From the NCBI GenBank assembly GCA_017621155.1, contig JAGATP010000016.1, positions 56,334-120,333 on the forward strand: a DNA stretch of 64,000 nucleotides. Reading direction: 5' to 3'. The notes under the pieces are model-generated. The model saw only the letters and a program-made list of their open reading frames with translations. It had not been told where the DNA came from and did no database searches. Source of the stretch: Clostridia bacterium (GTDB lineage: Bacteria; Bacillota; Clostridia; Christensenellales; Borkfalkiaceae). Below are positions 59,866 through 64,000 of this stretch, piece by piece; the first letter of the stretch is position 1; the number at the start of each line of letters is the position of its first letter. The position numbers and the translations under genes were made by a program.

Positions 59866-60849
59866 ATGAAAAAAATATTGCTCATCGCCACGGGAGGCAC
59901 GATTGCCTCCGTTCCGACCCAAACGGGGCTCACCCCCGAAATTACGACGGAAGGGCTTTTAAAAGCAGTTCCGGAACTTAAAGAAATCTGCCTTGTACAG
60001 GCGACGCAGCTCTTTAATCTTGACAGCACGAATTTGTGTTACCGTCATTGGTTGAAGCTTGCAAAGCTCATCGAAGAAAACTACGAAAGCTACGACGGAT
60101 TTGTCGTCACGCACGGCACGGACACCATGGCGTACGCCGTTGCAACTCTCTCTTATCTCATTCAGGGAAACGGAAAGCCGATCGTCTTTACAGGCTCGCA
60201 AAAATCCATCGCCGATCGCGATACCGACGCGAGAAACAATTTAAAGCACGCCTTTTTGTATGCCGTTTCCGACGTCGCCTGCGGCGTGAAGCTCGTGTTT
60301 GACGGAAAGGTGATCTTGGGGACGAGGGCGAGAAAGATTCGCTCCAAGAGCTTTAATGCCTTTCAAAGCATTGATTTCCCCGAAATTGCCCGCTTTTCGG
60401 GCAATAAAATGATCGTTTATCTTCCCGAGGAAAAGAGCCCAGTCAAATTTTATCATGAATTGGACGCATCCGTTTTCTCCCTTCGGCTGATTCCCGGCAT
60501 GAGCCTCGACATCTTTTCCTATCTGGCAGAGCACTATCACGCCGTCGTCATCGAAAGCTTCGGGGTAGGGGGGATTCCCTATTACGACAATGCCGATTTT
60601 GCGGACGGAATCGAGCTTCTCATCAAAAACGGCGTCAACGTCATCGTGACGACGCAGGTATTGTACGAAGGAAGTGATATGGACGTCTATCGGGTGGGCG
60701 CTAAAATCAAGCAAAAGTATCGCATTCTCGAGGCGTACGATATGACAACGGAATGCGTCATTTCGAAAACGATGTGGGCGCTCGCGCAAAAGGGAGATTT
60801 CAATACAATTTTCCAAACACCCATCGCAAAGGATATTTTAATCGATTGA
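59866..60849 (+). CDS. ansA: L-asparaginase (type I, cytoplasmic)
   Basis: Hydrolyses asparagine to aspartate and ammonia. The 327-aa protein has LIATGGTIASVPT (catalytic Thr) and FVVTHGTDTMAYA (second catalytic Thr-Asp pair). It lacks a signal peptide, so it is the cytoplasmic form. The ATG at 59866 starts MKKILLIATGG; the frame is open to 59806, inside the phosphatase gene. Confidence 0.93.
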   Translation: MKKILLIATGGTIASVPTQTGLTPEITTEGLLKAVPELKEICLVQATQLFNLDSTNLCYRHWLKLAKLIEENYESYDGFVVTHGTDTMAYAVATLSYLIQGNGKPIVFTGSQKSIADRDTDARNNLKHAFLYAVSDVACGVKLVFDGKVILGTRARKIRSKSFNAFQSIDFPEIARFSGNKMIVYLPEEKSPVKFYHELDASVFSLRLIPGMSLDIFSYLAEHYHAVVIESFGVGGIPYYDNADFADGIELLIKNGVNVIVTTQVLYEGSDMDVYRVGAKIKQKYRILEAYDMTTECVISKTMWALAQKGDFNTIFQTPIAKDILID

Positions 60850-60870
60850 GCATAAAATTTTTGACGAATG

Positions 60871-60906
60871 AGCAACCTAATCGTATGATTAAGGTTGCTT
60901 TTTTTG
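60871..60906 (+). terminator. Terminator-like hairpin enclosing the start codon of the next gene
   Basis: AGCAACCT-AATC (60871-60882) pairs with GATT-a-AGGTTGCT, followed by TTTTTTT. The loop and inner stem contain the ATG at 60885. It can end the argS-ansA transcript, and in read-through mRNA it would hide the start codon of the dehydrogenase gene. Confidence 0.7.
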
Positions 60907-61832
60907 ACAGCAAAGAATACGACAAGCGGGAATTTGACGCCGTAAAGGGCTCGCTCGAAATCGAATACTTTGAAACGAAGCTTCGCCCCGCAACGGCGCA
61001 CCTTGCCGAGGGGTTTGATTGCGTCTGTATCTTCGTCAACGACAACGCCAACGCTGAGACGCTGAAAATCCTCAAAAAAGTCGGCGTAAAGCTCATCGCG
61101 CTTCGGTGCTCGGGCTATAACAACGTGGATATGGACGAAGCCAAACGGCTCGGACTTCCCGTCGTGAGAGTGCCCGCTTATTCTCCCGAAGCCGTTGCCG
61201 AACACGCGATCGCCATGCTTCTGACGCTGAACCGAAAAATTCACCGCGCCTACATTCGGACAAGAGACTTTAATTTCTCCCTCTCCGGATTAGAGGGATT
61301 CGTCCTGCACGGAAAGACGATGGGGGTCATCGGCACGGGCAAGATCGGGCAGGCGTTCGTGCGGATCGCGAGGGGATTCGGAATGAACGTTCTGTGCTAC
61401 GATCCCTATCCCGCAGGCGGATTCGATTACGTCGATCTCAACACGCTCTTCAAGGAAAGCGACATCATTTCGCTGCATTGCCCTTTGACGGAAGAGTCAA
61501 AATACCTCATCAACGAAGCGGCAATCCGCAAAATGAAGAAGGGCGTTATACTCATCAATACTTCAAGGGGCGGACTCATCGAGAGCGACGCCCTCCTCAA
61601 CGGACTCATCAAGGGGAAAATCGGCGGGGCTTGTCTCGACGTTTACGAGGAGGAATCGGACTATTTTTACGAGGACAATTCCGCAAAGGGGATGTCCGAT
61701 GAAACGCTCGCCCTCATTATCTCCAGACCGAACGTGATTTTAACGTCCCATCAGGCGTATTTTACGCGAGAAGCGCTCGGAGAAATTGCCCGCTGCACCG
61801 TCGATCAGATTCGGGAACAATTAAAGCGATAA
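60885..61832 (+). CDS. D-2-hydroxyacid dehydrogenase (D-lactate dehydrogenase type)
   Basis: A 315-aa NAD-dependent reductase. The nucleotide fold is VIGTGKIGQAFVRIARGFG, followed by the substrate Arg in NTSRGGLIESDAL and the C-terminal Glu and His (DVYEEE... and SHQAYFTREAL), which match fermentative D-lactate dehydrogenases. The start at 60885 gives the family N-terminus MIKVAFFDSKEYD. It has no ribosome binding site and sits in a terminator-like hairpin, suggesting special translational control. Confidence 0.9.
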   Translation: MIKVAFFDSKEYDKREFDAVKGSLEIEYFETKLRPATAHLAEGFDCVCIFVNDNANAETLKILKKVGVKLIALRCSGYNNVDMDEAKRLGLPVVRVPAYSPEAVAEHAIAMLLTLNRKIHRAYIRTRDFNFSLSGLEGFVLHGKTMGVIGTGKIGQAFVRIARGFGMNVLCYDPYPAGGFDYVDLNTLFKESDIISLHCPLTEESKYLINEAAIRKMKKGVILINTSRGGLIESDALLNGLIKGKIGGACLDVYEEESDYFYEDNSAKGMSDETLALIISRPNVILTSHQAYFTREALGEIARCTVDQIREQLKR

Positions 61833-61854
61833 AGGCGTTTATTTGCAACAAAAA

Positions 61855-61883
61855 GGCACACTACAAAGCAAGCGTAGTGTGCC
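61855..61883 (-). terminator. Terminator of the ASCH-GNAT gene
   Basis: GGCACACTAC - 9-nt loop - GTAGTGTGCC: a perfect 10-bp stem. On the minus strand it is followed by TTTTTGTT, so it mainly serves the minus-strand gene; on the plus strand it trails the dehydrogenase gene with few T. Confidence 0.85.
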
Positions 61884-61900
61884 GTTCTAGTTTAATGGAT

Positions 61901-62728
61901 TCAAAAGCGATACTGAAAGTAGCTTGACTTTCTCCCGTTTTCCGTAAATTCTTCCAGCCAAGAAAATCCGTTCTTCTTTAAAACTTTGATGGATGCGATA
62001 TGGTCGGAAAAGGTAAACGCGCCGATCGTTTGAAGCGCGTACTTTCGCTTCACCTCTTCCAGGAAGAGGGAAACCGCCTCCGTGGCAATTCCCTGCGACC
62101 AATAGGAGCGATCGAAAATACAATAACTGAGCATTGCATTCGGCTCGTCGTCTTTATCGATGCCATAGCACCAGATATCGCCGATATATTTCCCATCGAC
62201 AAGGATCGTCTTTCCAAAGCTCTTCGCACCGGGAAGAAGGGTTTCCCGATAGTCCCTTAACGCTTCTTCCACGGTTTGCGCCTTTTGCGGCAAGACCTTC
62301 TTTATCATCGTATCTTGCGCCCGCTCGAAATAAATTCTGACCGTTGTTTCGCTTCGTTCCCCTAAAAGGAGCTTTGCTTTCGTATCCCGATTCAGGGAAT
62401 GCTCCAATTCGATGGCGATCACGCCGCATTGGTCGATCTCTTCCTTCGAATAGTAAAGATACATATCGTTCGGGTCGGCTGTTTTCCCGTCATTGTAACC
62501 GATAGAGACGGGGTCGTAGTGGGAATACAGCTCGAAAAAATCAGAGAAAACCCGTAAGCCCTCGATTTTCCTTTTGGTTTGCTCTTTCGAAGAGCAGTTC
62601 GTAAAGAGGATTTCGTCGCCGACCGACAAACGGCGGCGCTTCGCATCGTATAAGCGCAGTTCCACCGTTTTGCTTCCGCTTTTGATCGCTTCAAAAGGGG
62701 AGGGGCTTAAATTCATTTCGTGCGTCAT
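61901..62728 (-). CDS. Fusion of ASCH domain and GNAT acetyltransferase
   Basis: A 275-aa protein. Residues about 1-108 form an ASCH/PUA-like RNA- or nucleoside-binding domain (FEAIKSGSKTVELRLYDAKRRRLSVGDEILFTN, then DMYLYYSKEEIDQCGVIAIEL). Residues about 125-275 are a RimJ/RimL-type GNAT N-acetyltransferase (AMLSYCIFDRSYWSQGIATEAVSLFLEEV, then SIKVLKKNGF). ASCH proteins can act on modified nucleosides such as N4-acetylcytidine, so a fusion with an acetyltransferase is suggestive, though the activity is unknown. The gene lies just downstream of lexA (6 nt), possibly in one mRNA. Confidence 0.85.
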   Translation of the reverse strand: MTHEMNLSPSPFEAIKSGSKTVELRLYDAKRRRLSVGDEILFTNCSSKEQTKRKIEGLRVFSDFFELYSHYDPVSIGYNDGKTADPNDMYLYYSKEEIDQCGVIAIELEHSLNRDTKAKLLLGERSETTVRIYFERAQDTMIKKVLPQKAQTVEEALRDYRETLLPGAKSFGKTILVDGKYIGDIWCYGIDKDDEPNAMLSYCIFDRSYWSQGIATEAVSLFLEEVKRKYALQTIGAFTFSDHIASIKVLKKNGFSWLEEFTENGRKSSYFQYRF

Positions 62729-62734
62729 GTAGTC

Positions 62735-63319
62735 TTAAAAACTGCGAATGAGCCCGACGACTTTGCCGAGGATTTTCACGTCGTCGAATATGAGGTCGGA
62801 CATCGTATCGTTTTCGGGATGGAGAACGACTTTGCCCTCTTTCCGATAAAGCCTTTTTACGGTCGCACTGTCTTCGACCAACGCAACGACGATTTCTCCG
62901 TCTAATGCGTTCTCCTGCTTTTTTACGACGATTTTATCTCCGTTCATAATGCCCGCATTGATCATGCTTTCGCCCTGAACGCGCAGCATAAAGAGGTCTT
63001 CGCCGACAAATTCTCCGGCAGGAACGGAGTAGTAGTCCTCATAGTTCTCATAGGCAAAAATCGGTTGCCCTGCGGTGACAGTACCGACAAGGGGGATGCT
63101 GACCGAGCCCGATCGCACGGCGACCGCTCTCTTCTTATTGTCCGCCTTGCTGAGAAGTCCCTTATCCCGCAAAATAGAGATATAGGTGTAAACGGTTGCG
63201 GTCGATTTGATGTTCGTGTTTTTTGCGACTTCGCGTACCGAAGGGGGATACCCGTTTTCTGCATTGAATTTTTGAATAAATTCGAGTACTTTGTTCAGCT
63301 TTTCCTCTTTGATTGCCAT
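62735..63319 (-). CDS. lexA: SOS repressor LexA
   Basis: The 194-aa protein has an N-terminal winged helix (about 1-65, NGYPPSVREVAKNTNIKSTATVYTYISILRDKG), an Ala83-Gly84 autocleavage site in VTAGQP and catalytic Ser118 (VQGESM) and Lys155 (ATVKRLY). Start 63319 has AAGGAG upstream; the frame reaches 63373 without a better start. A LexA-box-like sequence lies above its promoter, consistent with autoregulation. Confidence 0.95.
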   Translation of the reverse strand: MAIKEEKLNKVLEFIQKFNAENGYPPSVREVAKNTNIKSTATVYTYISILRDKGLLSKADNKKRAVAVRSGSVSIPLVGTVTAGQPIFAYENYEDYYSVPAGEFVGEDLFMLRVQGESMINAGIMNGDKIVVKKQENALDGEIVVALVEDSATVKRLYRKEGKVVLHPENDTMSDLIFDDVKILGKVVGLIRSF

Positions 63320-63340
63320 GATTTTTCTCCTTATGGTTTT

Positions 63341-63381
63341 ATTATAACACATCTTTTTATAAAATGCAAACAAATGTTCTA
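63341..63381 (-). promoter_or_regulatory. lexA promoter with SOS-box-like operator
   Basis: Minus strand TTGCAT (63369-63364), 17 nt, TATAAT (63346-63341). TAGAACATTTGTTTG (63381-63367 on the minus strand) resembles the Gram-positive SOS box CGAACATATGTTCG, with GAAC-N4-GTTT, and overlaps the -35. Confidence 0.7.
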
Positions 63382-63391
63382 TGATTTTTGC

Positions 63392-63420
63392 TTGTATTTT
63401 TATTTTTTTTGTGCTATACT
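63392..63420 (+). promoter_or_regulatory. Sigma-A promoter of the cysteine-rich small protein
   Basis: TTGTAT (63392-63397), 17 nt, TATACT (63415-63420). It is divergent from lexA and only about 12 nt from the SOS-box-like site, so LexA may affect both genes. Confidence 0.7.
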
Positions 63421-63426
63421 AGCGAA

Positions 63427-63532
63427 TATAGAACAATTTAAATTCAAGCTCTACTTTACGGGCGCAAAGCGCGCAAAAGTTGCGGTGGAGGAGAGCTCGA
63501 ATTTGGGATGCTCCGATAAAAGAGGTGAAACC
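63427..63532 (+). ncRNA. Structured 5' leader of the cysteine-rich gene (candidate cis-regulatory RNA)
   Basis: About 105 nt between the predicted transcription start and the ATG. AAATTCAAGCTCT (63440-63452) pairs with AGAGCTCGAATTT (63492-63504) at 12 of 13 positions. It encloses a GC-rich inner hairpin (GCGC-AAA-GCGC, near 63463-63473). The long leader is unusual among the genes here, many of which have almost none. It matches no riboswitch class that I recognise. Confidence 0.4.
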
Positions 63533-63697
63533 ATGGAAAAAAAGGAATGTGTCCTGTACGACAGGGAATGTATCGGCTGTATGGAATGCGAGCTTTGCGA
63601 TCTCGATCCCAAAAAAATTTGCGACAATTGCGGAAAATGTCTAGACATTCAGGATGTCGCGTCCATTCAGATTACGGGGATTCAAAAGGAAGAATAA
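63533..63697 (+). CDS. Small cysteine-rich protein (8 Cys, ferredoxin-like spacing)
   Basis: A 54-aa protein. Cysteines at 6, 13, 16, 19, 22, 30, 33 and 36 include ECIGCMECELC and ICDNCGKC. The CxxCxxC spacing suggests metal or Fe-S binding, with enough ligands for two [4Fe-4S] clusters or several zinc ions. AGAGGTG precedes the ATG. It is divergent from lexA and followed by a strong terminator. Function unknown. Confidence 0.75.
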   Translation: MEKKECVLYDRECIGCMECELCDLDPKKICDNCGKCLDIQDVASIQITGIQKEE

Positions 63698-63702
63698 AAA
63701 GC

Positions 63703-63736
63703 GCCCGTCGGTCAAATCAAACCGACGGGCATTTCT
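63703..63736 (+). terminator. Terminator of the cysteine-rich gene
   Basis: GCCCGTCGGT - 8-nt loop - ACCGACGGGC followed by ATTTCTTGT; a perfect 10-bp stem preceded by AAAAA. Confidence 0.88.
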
Positions 63737-63746
63737 TGTCTAAGAA

Positions 63747-63769
63747 AACCCCTGAATAGTCCAGGGGTT
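63747..63769. repeat. IS200 left-end hairpin
   Basis: AACCCCTG (63747-63754) - AATAGTC - CAGGGGTT (63762-63769). In IS200 elements such a subterminal hairpin is bound by TnpA and can block transcription entering from outside. Confidence 0.7.
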
Positions 63770-63804
63770 CGGAAGAGGTTAACCGAAAAGGGTTGAAAAT
63801 AAAA

Positions 63805-63866
63805 CTCCTTTGGATTAAAATAGAGGTAAGCGACCTGGCAGTTGCAAACCAAAAATCCAAAAGGAG
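63805..63866 (+). promoter_or_regulatory. Anti-Shine-Dalgarno stem in the tnpA leader
   Basis: CTCCTTTGGATT (63805-63816) can pair with AATCC-AAAAGGAG (63854-63866, one bulged A), covering the tnpA ribosome binding site AAGGAGG. IS200 is known to keep transposase translation low through such sequestration. Confidence 0.65.
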
Positions 63867-63875
63867 GTCAACCAA

Positions 63876-64000
63876 ATGGAAGACATAAACAGTTTATCAC
63901 ATACGAAATGGAATTGCAAGTATCACGTGGTGTTCGCACCAAAATATCGGAGGAAAGTATTTTACGAAGATAAGCGGCTAGAAATCGGAGCGATCCTTCG
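63876..64000 (+). CDS. tnpA: IS200-type Y1 transposase TnpA (5' part, truncated by window)
   Basis: The 41 residues before the window ends include SLSHTKWNCKYHVVFAPKYRRKVFYEDKRLEIGAIL, the typical N-terminus of IS200 TnpA with the first strand of the HUH-endonuclease fold (YHVVFAPKYRR). Active-site HUH and Tyr residues lie beyond the edge. AAGGAGG sits 8 nt before the ATG. Confidence 0.9.
   Translation, partial: MEDINSLSHTKWNCKYHVVFAPKYRRKVFYEDKRLEIGAIL

Larger units (their letters stand above)
63741..64000 (+). mobile_element. IS200/IS605-type insertion sequence, left end (cut by window edge)
   Basis: The stretch begins with a subterminal hairpin, contains a leader that can hide the tnpA ribosome binding site, and enters a Y1 transposase gene. 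This is the standard IS200 left end with no terminal inverted repeats. The exact left boundary is not defined by sequence; 63741 is approximate. The element inserted just past the terminator of the cysteine-rich gene, harming no gene. Confidence 0.8.

Noticed and set aside
60861..60889. TTGACG-17-TATGAT promoter match before the D-lactate dehydrogenase
   Set aside because: The -10 would overlap the start codon, placing transcription inside the gene, yet the N-terminus from 60885 is clearly part of the protein family. More likely chance, or at best a start for a truncated product.
1..64000. CRISPR arrays, rRNA operons, prophage or integrative elements
   Set aside because: No regularly spaced repeats, no rRNA-like sequence and no integrase or phage structural genes were seen; only the IS200 end at the right edge is mobile.

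Overview
This 64 kb window looks like a chromosomal segment of an anaerobic, endospore-forming Clostridia member (Bacillota). The evidence is the complete spoIIIAA-AH operon, spoIVB, yabP/yabQ, ytfJ and a forespore-type D-Ala-D-Ala carboxypeptidase, together with sigma-A promoters of the TTGACA-17-TATAAT type, an IspH-ribosomal S1 fusion (a Clostridia hallmark), a sodium-pump decarboxylase operon and a phi3T/Bacillus-type ThyA. Base composition is intermediate. A Christensenellales-like gut lineage is a guess from gene-order habits, not something proven here. Nearly all of the window is core chromosome; the only clear mobile DNA is an IS200-type element cut by the right edge.

Layout. 0-6.5 kb: pfkA, a PfkB-family sugar kinase with an operator-like promoter, tRNA-Thr (minus), luxS, a MATE exporter, YitT, thyA and folA. 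6.6-11.3 kb: typA, then yabP-yabQ-divIC-ppx/gppA and an M50-like membrane protein. 11.4-16.1 kb: a five-gene biotin-dependent, sodium-coupled (de)carboxylase operon carrying both an acyl-CoA-type and an OadA/5S-type carboxyltransferase. 16.3-21.3 kb: a BaiN-like flavoprotein, an AroH-Cmk fusion, plsC and an IspH-S1 fusion. 21.5-23.4 kb: htpG. 23.4-27.7 kb: the spoIIIA operon. 27.7-36.4 kb: asp23, nusB, folD, ispA, a roughly 550-nt structured RNA that I call OLE RNA, its partner gene oapA, then tlyA, nadK, argR, a frameshifted recN and spoIVB. This is the classic OLE neighbourhood. 36.4-40.5 kb: dacF and a UvrD-type helicase with an embedded DEDDh exonuclease. 40.5-43.6 kb: two XRE regulators divergent from a glycosyltransferase/acyltransferase pair, with tandem Spo0A-box sequences between them. 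43.6-47.5 kb: an M50 protease, scpA, scpB, a DUF2953-like gene, ytfJ and rluB. 47.5-49.7 kb (minus): an acyltransferase-3, a 4Fe-4S QueG-like protein and a PH-like membrane protein. 49.9-56.2 kb: an aconitase-like hydratase, a giant Sel1-repeat protein and a zinc macrodomain. 56.3-61.8 kb: ychF (minus), argS, a HAD phosphatase, asparaginase and a D-2-hydroxyacid dehydrogenase. 61.9-63.3 kb (minus): an ASCH-GNAT fusion and lexA. 63.4-64 kb: an 8-cysteine mini-protein with a structured leader, then the IS200 left end and the start of tnpA.

The main points for a second look are the OLE RNA/OapA pair, at least four genes whose sigma-A -10 box lies 6-8 nt before the start codon (leaderless mRNA geometry), a short palindrome family found at three loci including inside two genes, the hybrid carboxyltransferase operon, tandem 0A boxes, the one-base disruption of recN, several unusual domain fusions, and a start codon placed inside a terminator-like hairpin.
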